A stretch of DNA of 7,476 nt from Chitinophagaceae bacterium (GTDB lineage: Bacteria; Bacteroidota; Bacteroidia; Chitinophagales; Chitinophagaceae): the NCBI GenBank assembly GCA_003167015.1, contig PMUF01000349.1, positions 1 to 7,476 on the forward strand, in the 5' to 3' direction. Shown here in pieces: positions 1-5,821 of the stretch; the stretch's first letter is position 1; each line of letters begins with the position of its first letter. The notes below the pieces were generated by a model. It did not search any database. It was not told the DNA's origin and was given only the letters and a program-made list of their open reading frames with translations. Made by a program: the position numbers and the translations under genes.

Positions 1-279
1 GGCGAAGGATCAAGTACCGTCATCGGACTGAACAGAGACATTGAACACAGAGTTCCTTGGGTCATACCGGTTGTCCCCGTAGGCATCGGCGTCAGGTATA
101 TGTTCACGGACCAGATATCCTTTCGCGCAGAAGTCACCTACCGGCTGACGGACACCGACTATCTGGACGGTTTCAAATACGCAGGCAATCCTAATAAGAA
201 CGATCACTACTATGGCATTAGCATTGGGGTAAGCTACAGATTCGGGCACAATCCGCTGGACTGCCCCCGCCGCCCTTAA
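1..279 (+). CDS. Outer-membrane beta-barrel protein, C-terminal fragment (DUF6089/OmpA-like barrel)
   Basis: The frame is open from base 1 to a TAA at 277-279, giving 92 residues whose start lies outside the window. The visible part has alternating beta-strand character: strands around VPVGIGVRYMF, ISFRAEVTYRLTDTDYLDGF and a last strand YYGISIGVSYRFG. The aromatic-rich final strand followed by a short Cys-Pro tail resembles small outer-membrane barrels of the DUF6089/OmpA-like kind, common in Bacteroidota and usually near 200-300 residues. The family call is from remembered pattern, not a search. Such proteins sit in the outer membrane and their roles are mostly unknown. It is convergent with the response regulator and shares the TTAA at 276-279 with it, so the two stop codons overlap on opposite strands. 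No terminator separates them. Confidence 0.72.
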   Translation, partial: GEGSSTVIGLNRDIEHRVPWVIPVVPVGIGVRYMFTDQISFRAEVTYRLTDTDYLDGFKYAGNPNKNDHYYGISIGVSYRFGHNPLDCPRRP

Positions 280-1016
280 CCCAGCCTGATCTTGCCCCAT
301 AGCTTATTGGCCACCACCTGCTCCATGACCTGGTCCCGGTAATTCCTGCTCATAGGGACCCGGTGCGATTGGATAAAGATCTCGTTGCCCTCGATAGCCT
401 CGATCTTGTCAATGGAGACAATATAAGATTTGTGTACCCGGATAAAGGATCGGCGGTCTAAATTCTCCTCCAGGTTTTTCAGGTACAGCAGCGTGAGATA
501 TTTTCCTTTATTCGTATACAGCGTGACATAGTTTTGAGTTCCCTGCACATACAGGATATCGGCAAAATGGATCTTCTCGTATTTACTGCCGCATTTGATA
601 AAGAAATAATCGGGCTCAGTATCCGCTTTCGGAATGTCGGCAGTCGTAGTCCTGGTGATCAGCTGATGATAATCCTTTGCCTTATGGGCCGATTGAAAGA
701 AGCGGTCGAAAGTAATAGGCTTCAATAAATAGTCCAGCACATTCAGCTGGAACCCTTCCAGCGCATAGGTCGGATATGCAGTGGTGATGATGACCATGGG
801 GGGCTTTTGCACGATCCGCAGAAAGTCGATACCGTTCATTTTCGGCATCTGGATATCCAGGAAGACCAGGTCGATCCGATGCCTGTCCAATAAGTTCATC
901 AACTCGACCGGGTTTTCACAAGTACTGACCAGGTGCAGAAAGTCGACTTCACGGATATAATCCGCCATGCCTTCCCTGGCCAGCGGCTCATCGTCAATTA
1001 TGGCACAGTTGATCAT
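276..1016 (-). CDS. LytTR-family two-component response regulator
   Basis: 246 residues, intact. An N-terminal receiver domain (about 1-120) has the acidic pair Asp8-Asp9, the phosphoacceptor Asp54 in FLDIQMPKMNG, Thr78/79 after the fourth strand and Lys99-Pro100 in LLKPI. A C-terminal LytTR DNA-binding domain (about 140-240) carries the typical stretches YVQGTQNYVTLYT, SFIRVHKSYIVS and VPMSRNYRDQV. Length and layout match the LytR/AlgR class. It would be phosphorylated by a membrane histidine kinase and then bind promoter DNA through its beta-sheet LytTR domain. ATG at 1014-1016 is chosen because it opens directly onto the conserved first strand (CAIIDDEP). It overlaps the kinase 3' end by 23 nt, implying translational coupling, as no strong Shine-Dalgarno precedes it. 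Its upstream partner is truncated, so its natural promoter appears to be missing from this sequence. Confidence 0.96.
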   Translation of the reverse strand: MINCAIIDDEPLAREGMADYIREVDFLHLVSTCENPVELMNLLDRHRIDLVFLDIQMPKMNGIDFLRIVQKPPMVIITTAYPTYALEGFQLNVLDYLLKPITFDRFFQSAHKAKDYHQLITRTTTADIPKADTEPDYFFIKCGSKYEKIHFADILYVQGTQNYVTLYTNKGKYLTLLYLKNLEENLDRRSFIRVHKSYIVSIDKIEAIEGNEIFIQSHRVPMSRNYRDQVMEQVVANKLWGKIRLG

Positions 1017-1263
1017 GATTGATCGGTTTATTGGTTAATGACTGGCCGTCGGATAGTCGTAAGCCCAGTTGCAGCCTTACCTCGAACCGGCTGTCGTAAC
1101 TTTGTATGTTCAGTTCATGTTGCCCCGGGTAGATCAGGTCGAGCCTTCTTTGCACATTTTTCAATCCGATGCCGCCGTATCTGACCACATCCGTCAGGCT
1201 GTGATCAGCCGTACTGTTGGCTACATAGAAATTCAGCTGCCACCGTCCGGGGTCCAGGACAAG
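994..1263 (-). pseudogene. LytS-type sensor histidine kinase, C-terminal fragment (5'-truncated)
   Basis: This is the 3' end of a kinase of the His_kinase (PF06580)/HATPase_c type that pairs with LytTR regulators. About 89 residues are kinase-like: strand LVLDPGRWQLNFYVANS, then the ATP-lid and G-box region YGGIGLKNVQRRLDLIYPG, then the closing strand FEVRLQLGL, with TGA at 994-996. The phospho-acceptor His region, the N-box and the membrane part expected upstream are absent, so it cannot act as a kinase. Upstream of about 1263 the frame stays open to 1341 but reads antisense to a receptor barrel and has no kinase character; the only start there is a TTG, which I do not trust. The right edge is therefore the end of homology, not a start codon. 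Full-length relatives have roughly 340-400 residues or more (family knowledge). The truncation could be a real deletion or an assembly error. Confidence 0.85.
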
Positions 1264-1275
1264 CGGCTCCCTTTC
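1255..1275. other. Deletion or assembly junction between divergent kinase and receptor genes
   Basis: On the minus strand, kinase homology ends at LVLDPGRW (residues encoded at about 1240-1263). On the plus strand, receptor-barrel homology begins at SGSLSLTGGYGWREK (from about 1262). Both proteins are cut internally at the same place, and the 5' halves and promoters of both are missing. The surviving parts keep the relative orientation of a divergent gene pair, so one deletion between them explains the arrangement without any inversion. No insertion sequence, target duplication or long repeat is visible at the junction. The exact breakpoint can only be placed to within about 20 bases. Confidence 0.75.
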
Positions 1276-3025
1276 TCTGACCGGCGGATATGGATGGCGG
1301 GAAAAAGCCACCGGCAGCGTCAACGTGGCGCACAACGGCAAAACAATCGACTTTTACGGATCGTACACTTTTTCCCACGACCGCACCTATAGCCGGATGT
1401 TCATCACGAGCTCACAGAACATGCCGATGCTCGGTGGCCCGATGAATGTGCTGGTGTGGGACACGACCAGCCGTACCCAGAACAATCAGAATGCCTCGGC
1501 AGGTCTCGATATCAGGCTGAATCCCAAAACTACCATCGGCGCCAGCTTGAACTTCAGCGCTGCCGCCGCGACTTCCACTACCATCAATCATACGATATAT
1601 GACGTCTTGCCGGATTCCCTGTTGCTGTTTAATGGATCGGTTAATGCCACCAATCGCTGGAACAACCTTATTTCCTCTGTCTATTGGGATCAGGCCCTGC
1701 GGGCAGGGGGAAAAATCGGGGTTGCCTTCGACTATCTTTATTTTAACAACACTGCCCCTTCCTACATCCAAAGCTCCTTCCATAACCAGGAAGGCCGGCA
1801 GGCCGGAGGAAATGATGTTCTTGCTTATCCCCTCGAAAAAAGTTTCGCCAATACGTCGATCAAGGTCTCGGTCGCCAAACTGGATTACAGCAAACAGCTG
1901 TCGGCAAAAATGACAGGGATGGCCGGGATAAAAGGCGCCTATACCACTGATTCCAGCCTGTCAGGAATCGCCGGCCTCATCAACGGCGCATGGCAAATTG
2001 CGGCCGGTACATCGGATGCCACCAGGATGACAGAGGGCATCGGCGCGGCATACGCCAGTATCAATGCACAACTCGGCACATCGACTACGCTGACGGTCGG
2101 CGTCCGCTACGAATACTCTCACACCCGCATGGATAATGCTGTCCCTGGCGGAGATACCATCGACCGGCGCCTCGGCGTATTCTTCCCCAATATCCTCCTT
2201 TCCCGAAAGATCGGCGACAGGTCCGAATGGCAGCTAAGCTATTCCAAAAGGATCAGCCGCCCTTCTTATACCGATCTCGCTTCCTTTGTAGGCTACAGCG
2301 ATCCGGCGGCAGTATATACCGGCAACCCTTTGCTGCTGCCCACCATCATCGGCAATCTCAAGCTGGGCTACACTTACCACGGCAGCTCCTTTTCTTTACT
2401 TTTCAGCAGGGACAAAGACCCGATTGCCCGCTATCAGCTGACCGTCGGCCCTGGGGGAAACCTGCTGTATGTGTCGCCGCAAAACCTGGAATACCAGGAT
2501 AATATTTCGGCACAGGCCACCATACCCTGGAAAGTCAACAGCTGGTGGACGATGTCAGGTAACGGGGTAGGAGGGTGGCGGCAGTTCAAAGAGGATTATA
2601 CCCTGCAGCCGCTCACCCATGCTTATTTCACCTGGTCCCTCAATGCAACTGAATCCTTTCTGCTACCTCGCCGCTTCTCGGCAGAACTCTCCGGCTGGTA
2701 CAATGCAGCAGCATACAATGGCACGACAAAAGTGGCCGGAATAGGCGCCCTCAATGCCGGATTCAAAAAAGAACTGAACCGCAACGCCGGAATTTTGCAG
2801 CTGTCGGTCACCGACCTCCTCAGCACGATCCGGTATAATGCTTACTATGGCGCCCTCACCGAAGAAGCCTTTTCCATCAAAAGCCATGTCCACGTCAACA
2901 CGGAATCCGCTGTTCGCCCTATCATCCGGCTCACTTATTCCCGATCCTTCGGCAGCAGCTCCCCGAAGACCCAACGGGCGCCCGGCAGCGAAACACAGGA
3001 CGAACAGGAAAGGGTCAGAAAGTAG
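1262..3025 (+). CDS. TonB-dependent receptor-type outer-membrane beta-barrel protein (OMP_b-brl_3), 5'-truncated
   Basis: About 587 residues of barrel end at a TAG at 3023-3025. The repeated aromatic, Gly/Asn-rich strands (GYGWREKATGSVNV, TIDFYGSYTFSHDRTYS, TLTVGVRYEYSHTRMD, WQLSYSKRISRPSYTDL, IIRLTYSRSFG) and the charged tail ending DEQERVRK are characteristic of the OMP_b-brl_3 family, whose members usually have a carboxypeptidase-regulatory-like domain and a TonB plug before the barrel and total near 800 residues. Signal peptide, regulatory domain and plug are absent. The frame is open upstream to a TAG at 1226-1228, but what lies before about 1262 is antisense to the kinase. The first conventional start is GTG at 1325, inside the barrel and not credible as native. 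Without signal peptide and plug it should not reach or gate the outer membrane. Intact relatives import large ligands, energised by TonB/ExbBD. There are no internal frameshifts. Confidence 0.85.
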   Translation, partial: SGSLSLTGGYGWREKATGSVNVAHNGKTIDFYGSYTFSHDRTYSRMFITSSQNMPMLGGPMNVLVWDTTSRTQNNQNASAGLDIRLNPKTTIGASLNFSAAAATSTTINHTIYDVLPDSLLLFNGSVNATNRWNNLISSVYWDQALRAGGKIGVAFDYLYFNNTAPSYIQSSFHNQEGRQAGGNDVLAYPLEKSFANTSIKVSVAKLDYSKQLSAKMTGMAGIKGAYTTDSSLSGIAGLINGAWQIAAGTSDATRMTEGIGAAYASINAQLGTSTTLTVGVRYEYSHTRMDNAVPGGDTIDRRLGVFFPNILLSRKIGDRSEWQLSYSKRISRPSYTDLASFVGYSDPAAVYTGNPLLLPTIIGNLKLGYTYHGSSFSLLFSRDKDPIARYQLTVGPGGNLLYVSPQNLEYQDNISAQATIPWKVNSWWTMSGNGVGGWRQFKEDYTLQPLTHAYFTWSLNATESFLLPRRFSAELSGWYNAAAYNGTTKVAGIGALNAGFKKELNRNAGILQLSVTDLLSTIRYNAYYGALTEEAFSIKSHVHVNTESAVRPIIRLTYSRSFGSSSPKTQRAPGSETQDEQERVRK

Positions 3026-3099
3026 CAGTCGCGGGAAAATGATGATCGCTTAGAATAAACTTAGTAGCCGGCCCCTCCGCGTAATGGCGTACTTTTATC

Positions 3100-3116
3100 A
3101 TCGTTCAACAAACGAT
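3100..3116. repeat. Perfect inverted repeat just upstream of the serine hydrolase start
   Basis: ATCGTT at 3100-3105 and AACGAT at 3111-3116 are perfect inverted arms around the spacer CAACA, ending 7 nt before the ATG at 3124. It could be an operator or a small hairpin where the ribosome binds. Arms of 6 bp can arise by chance, so the functional reading is tentative. A loose Bacteroidota -7-like element, TACTTTTA at 3090-3097 (consensus TAnnTTTG), overlaps its left side, but I see no convincing -33 partner. Confidence 0.3.
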
Positions 3117-3123
3117 TCCCGCC

Positions 3124-4713
3124 ATGTCGAACCGCAGACTATTCTTACAGCAGCTTGGACTGAATTCCGCAGGTCTGCTGATCCTCCCCGGCGCCTTCGT
3201 CTCCCGTGGCGCCTCCTACAGCCCCTTCACCAGCGGCTCCGGTCCCTTCCCCCGCAGCACCCCTGAACAACAAGGCATCGCTTCCGCTTCTATCCTCAAC
3301 TTTCTCACCGCCATCAAATCCGGCGGCCAGGAATTTCACAGCATCATGATCATCCGCCACGGCCACGTAGTGGCAGAAGGGTGGTGGTCGCCGTTTACCA
3401 AAGACGACCATCAACAATTATATTCCCTGAGTAAAAGCTTCACCGGCACCGCCATCGGCATGGCCGCCGATGAAAAAAAACTCTCGATCGAAGATCCCAT
3501 CATCTCATTTTTTCCCGACGACCGGCCGGCTACGATCAGCGATAACCTGGCTGCGCTGAAAGTTAAGCACCTGCTCAGTATGTCGGTCGGACAGGCAAAG
3601 GATTCCATCCTTACACTTGAAGCCTCCCCTGCCGGTACCCGCTGGGAAAAGACTTTCCTGGAATTACCTGTCGTATACGAGCCCGGTACCCGCTTTCTGT
3701 ACAATTCGGGCTCCAGCTATATGCTCAGTTCCATCGTTAAAAAGGTCACAGGCATGCCGGCACATGAATACCTCAAACCCCGGCTGTACGATCCCCTCGG
3801 CATCACCGGTGCAACCTGGACGGAAAATGCGGAAGGTGTCAATATGGGTGCGTCGAACCTGCGCATCCGCACCGAAGATATCGGCAAGCTGGGTCAACTC
3901 TACCTGCAGAAAGGATCGTGGAATGGCCGGCAGCTGGTCAGTCAGGAATGGGTGGCCCTTGCCGCCAAAAAAGAGATCGACACCGGGACTGGCAACGGTT
4001 CGTGGAGCGCCGGATACGGCTACCAGTTCTGGATGAACCCCATCGGCGGCTTCCGGGCCGACGGTGCCTACGGACAATACAGCATGGTCTTTCCCGATAA
4101 GGATACCGTCGTCGTCATTACCAGCGAGAGCGCCGATAAAGAAACGACCATGCATACCGTATGGGATCACCTGTACCCCGCACTGACGGATAGCGTCACG
4201 CTGCCGCCTGATGCTGCCGGCCACGACAAACTGCAGCAGGAGCTGAAGTCGCTGACCCTGCCGCCGCCGCAATTCAATCCGCAATCGCCGCTGGCAGCGT
4301 CCATATCGGGGAAAAAATATCTGTTGGACAGCAATCCGTTCAATGCTAATGCCGTGTCCTTCCGGTTCGACGGCTCTAAGACAATCTTCACGCTCATGGA
4401 AGGCGGCAAACCGGATATCGTCATTACCTGCGGAAGCAATGAATGGATTCTAAAAGGTAACCGCAAACCTTCTGCGCATTCTCTCTTCTCCTTGCGGCGC
4501 ATTGACTTCGATTCACCGGTGGCGGCCAGCGCCGGCTGGAAGGACGATCATACGCTTGTCCTCACCTTCCGTTATGTAGAGGCCATACATGGCGATACCT
4601 TTACCTGTATATTCGATGGAGACCAGTTGAGAATGCAGTTCATGTTCAGCGGCGCCCGAATGGACAAACGGCCCGACGACCGCGCGGATATCACCGGTAA
4701 GGCGCAGGCCTGA
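3124..4713 (+). CDS. Serine hydrolase, class C beta-lactamase/esterase fold, Tat-exported
   Basis: 529 residues. The N-terminus NRRLFLQ followed by a hydrophobic stretch (about 13-26) matches a twin-arginine signal, so export in folded form is likely. The beta-lactamase-fold domain (about 45-355) has the S-x-x-K motif at Ser101-Lys104 (SLSK; nucleophile and general base), Tyr193 in FLYNSGSSYML in place of the usual Y-x-N, and the family block FRADGAYGQYSMVFP (310-324), where class C enzymes carry K-T-G. Family members hydrolyse esters, amides or D-amino peptides; the substrate cannot be read from sequence and a clinical beta-lactamase role is unlikely. About 375-520 is an extra beta-rich domain (LFSLRRIDFDSP, GDTFTCIFDGDQLRMQF) seen in similar Bacteroidota hydrolases. 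ATG at 3124 is chosen because it begins the Tat signal. It follows the truncated receptor by 98 nt and is convergent with the next gene, 6 nt apart. Confidence 0.92.
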   Translation: MSNRRLFLQQLGLNSAGLLILPGAFVSRGASYSPFTSGSGPFPRSTPEQQGIASASILNFLTAIKSGGQEFHSIMIIRHGHVVAEGWWSPFTKDDHQQLYSLSKSFTGTAIGMAADEKKLSIEDPIISFFPDDRPATISDNLAALKVKHLLSMSVGQAKDSILTLEASPAGTRWEKTFLELPVVYEPGTRFLYNSGSSYMLSSIVKKVTGMPAHEYLKPRLYDPLGITGATWTENAEGVNMGASNLRIRTEDIGKLGQLYLQKGSWNGRQLVSQEWVALAAKKEIDTGTGNGSWSAGYGYQFWMNPIGGFRADGAYGQYSMVFPDKDTVVVITSESADKETTMHTVWDHLYPALTDSVTLPPDAAGHDKLQQELKSLTLPPPQFNPQSPLAASISGKKYLLDSNPFNANAVSFRFDGSKTIFTLMEGGKPDIVITCGSNEWILKGNRKPSAHSLFSLRRIDFDSPVAASAGWKDDHTLVLTFRYVEAIHGDTFTCIFDGDQLRMQFMFSGARMDKRPDDRADITGKAQA

Positions 4714-4719
4714 TCGTCC

Positions 4720-5397
4720 TTACGCCACAGTAAAAATCTCAGGATAATCTTTCTCCACCTGTTTTTCCAATCGCCTGACCGTCCGGTAGTGCGCCAGGCA
4801 CATCAGGAAAAAAGCAAAAAGCATCGTTCCGTAAACTAAAGAGGAAAAATGGCCCGGATATGACCAGCGAGTGGAAATAAGGTAGTTGATGCTCATATTG
4901 CCATAAGCGAGCATCGGGTTCAACCCGGTCAAATTGGTCAGCAGGAAATGTTTCCCGGTTCGCTTTTGCAGTCCTTTCAGGCGTCTGCCTCCGATGACGA
5001 TGGCAAACAGCGCGATCAGGCCCAGGAAAAGACTTACTCTGAAGACAAAGTCATTGTCATGAATGACCAATTGCCAGTAAATAAACAGGAATACGCCCAG
5101 CGCCGCCCACGTGACCGGCCAGGTCAATTGCTGCCTGAAGATCGACCACCATAACCTCCTGGAATATATTTTGGTGGCTTTCCGCTTTTCAATGACAAGC
5201 GGCGCAAAATCGCTGTGGCCAAAGGATGCAAAGACCACCTCCAATGCCTTTTGAAAAGAGAAGCCGGGATGCTCCGCCAGTTCTTTTTCAATCCCATTCG
5301 CCATGTGGTCGACTAACTCCACCTGCACATCATAATAGCGAACGCCCTTAGTCTCGCAGAACTCAAAAAGGTAATCGATTTGCTCTTTCATCAGCAT
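4720..5397 (-). CDS. PadR-associated multi-pass membrane protein with N-terminal cytosolic helical domain
   Basis: 225 residues. The N-terminal region (about 4-75) is a soluble helical domain with CETKGVRYYDVQVELVDHM, ELAEHPGFSFQKALEVVFASFG and DFAPLVIEKRKA. It resembles the prefix domain of Bacteroidota proteins encoded next to PadR regulators and is analogous to DUF1700 or permease-prefix domains in Firmicutes. Membrane segments follow at about 92-112, 117-137 and 184-204, with a weaker hydrophobic stretch near 151-173, and the C-terminus is short and charged (RRLEKQVEKDYPE). No catalytic motif is visible, so no reaction is proposed. It starts 2 nt after the PadR stop codon and is almost certainly co-transcribed and translationally coupled with it. 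An alternative start is the third codon (ATG at 5389-5391). In such pairs the regulator probably controls the amount of the membrane protein; this is inference from arrangement. Confidence 0.75.
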   Translation of the reverse strand: MLMKEQIDYLFEFCETKGVRYYDVQVELVDHMANGIEKELAEHPGFSFQKALEVVFASFGHSDFAPLVIEKRKATKIYSRRLWWSIFRQQLTWPVTWAALGVFLFIYWQLVIHDNDFVFRVSLFLGLIALFAIVIGGRRLKGLQKRTGKHFLLTNLTGLNPMLAYGNMSINYLISTRWSYPGHFSSLVYGTMLFAFFLMCLAHYRTVRRLEKQVEKDYPEIFTVA

Positions 5398-5399
5398 GA

Positions 5400-5738
5400 T
5401 CAGGCGAGTTTAAGATTGATCAAATGCTCCAGCGTTTGCATAAAAACCTGCAACTCCCCGATAGCACTCTTCGTCTTTTCCTTCCCGGCTTTTGTCAGTG
5501 AATAGTATTTGCGCATGCGGTTATCGGCCAGTTGTATCTCCGCTTCCAGCAGACCCTTCGCCTCCAATCGGTGCAACAGCGGATATAAGGCCCCTTCCGT
5601 AATCTGCAATTCTCCTTTGGTGATCTCCTTCACCGTCTGCGTGATCTCATACCCGTACATCCGGCGATGGGTCTGCAGCAACTGCAATACGATAGGCTCG
5701 AGACAGCCTTTGTATAAGGAAGATTTATTCATCGGCAT
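5400..5738 (-). CDS. PadR-family transcriptional regulator (short, PadR-s2 type)
   Basis: 112 residues, a winged helix-turn-helix regulator. The conserved PadR run is present: LYKGCLEPIVLQLL (helix 1, about 8-21), MYGYEITQTVKEIT (27-40), the recognition region ITEGALYPLLHRLEAKGLL (46-64), and the wing with NRMRKYYSLTKAGKE. The single C-terminal dimerisation helix makes it the short class rather than the long phenolic-acid class. Two starts are possible: ATG at 5736-5738 (MPMNKSS) or ATG at 5730-5732 (MNKSS). The second resembles the usual family N-terminus, and the first lies inside a perfect hairpin-forming repeat (5734-5749). PadR proteins normally repress their own operon and respond to small molecules, drugs or envelope stress; the ligand here is unknown. 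It is the first gene of a two-gene unit with the membrane protein, and a candidate operator lies about 25-45 nt upstream. Confidence 0.95.
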   Translation of the reverse strand: MPMNKSSLYKGCLEPIVLQLLQTHRRMYGYEITQTVKEITKGELQITEGALYPLLHRLEAKGLLEAEIQLADNRMRKYYSLTKAGKEKTKSAIGELQVFMQTLEHLINLKLA

Positions 5739-5749
5739 AAAGCTATGCC
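5734..5749. repeat. Perfect inverted repeat overlapping the PadR start codon
   Basis: GGCATA (5734-5739) and TATGCC (5744-5749) form 6-bp perfect arms around AAGC. On the transcript strand it would fold as a short hairpin covering the first candidate ATG (5736-5738), with the second ATG (5730-5732) just past its 3' side. It could limit initiation, be an operator half of the cluster next to it, or be chance. Confidence 0.4.
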
Positions 5750-5770
5750 TAATATTTGGATATACCTAAT
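5744..5770. repeat. 17-nt-spaced direct repeat upstream of padR
   Basis: TATGCCTAAT (5744-5753) and TATACCTAAT (5761-5770) match at 9 of 10 positions and begin 17 nt apart. The right copy is the left part of the perfect inverted repeat at 5763-5781. The left copy is followed by ATTTGG, giving an imperfect palindrome CCTAAT/ATTTGG at 5748-5759 with one mismatch. Two related half-site groups suggest cooperative binding by PadR dimers, but this is inferred from the pattern alone. Confidence 0.4.
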
Positions 5771-5781
5771 TTTGTTAGGTA
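5763..5781. promoter_or_regulatory. Candidate PadR operator (perfect 7-bp inverted repeat)
   Basis: TACCTAA (5763-5769), spacer TTTTG, TTAGGTA (5775-5781): perfect 7-bp arms, 19 bp in all, lying 24 nt upstream of the first possible PadR start. Dimeric winged-helix regulators bind such dyads, and PadR proteins usually autoregulate, so this is the best operator candidate in the window. A second related half-site, CCTAAT at 5748-5753, lies between it and the gene. The transcription start is not identifiable by eye. Confidence 0.6.
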
Positions 5782-5783
5782 CA

Positions 5784-5817
5784 CCCTGCTCCCGCGATCA
5801 AGCCCGCTCCCGTCCCC
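5784..5817 (-). other. G-run cluster (possible G-quadruplex) between the DUF1080 gene and the PadR operator
   Basis: On the minus strand five G-runs follow each other: GGGG, GGG, GGG, GGG and GGG, separated by AC, AGC, a 9-nt loop and AGCA. The 9-nt loop exceeds the usual 7-nt limit, so any quadruplex would be of the relaxed kind. It lies just after the DUF1080 stop codon, where RNA from that gene would run into the PadR promoter region. No classic hairpin-plus-U-tract terminator is seen here. Confidence 0.25.
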
Positions 5818-5821
5818 GCGT

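Noticed and set aside
1325..1327. GTG as the native start of the receptor gene
   Set aside because: Barrel-type sequence continues in frame upstream to about 1262, and no signal peptide or plug follows the GTG. It is only the first conventional start codon after the truncation.
1264..1341. N-terminal extension of the kinase frame starting at a TTG
   Set aside because: The residues encoded here are antisense to the receptor barrel and have no kinase character.
2623..2974. Open frames antisense to the receptor barrel
   Set aside because: Low-complexity, Gly/Arg/Ala-rich shadows of the strong plus-strand gene without motifs.
3632..3694. 12-nt direct repeat CCGGTACCCGCT at 3632-3643 and 3683-3694
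   Set aside because: Both copies encode Gly-Thr-Arg within conserved protein segments (PAGTRW and EPGTRF), so this is explained by coding and codon preference.
3664..4284. 206-residue antisense frame inside the serine hydrolase gene
   Set aside because: It lies entirely opposite a conserved catalytic gene; its composition reflects reverse-strand reading of GC-rich codons and no domain is recognisable.
4697..4723. Possible bidirectional terminator hairpin, GTAAGG with CCTTAC
   Set aside because: Only 6 bp with a 15-nt loop, overlapping both genes' ends and without a T-tract; too weak to call.
5767..5774. TAATTTTG, a match to the Bacteroidota -7 consensus TAnnTTTG on the plus strand
   Set aside because: It points away from padR towards the 3' end of a minus-strand gene, with no plus-strand gene following; it is part of the PadR dyad.
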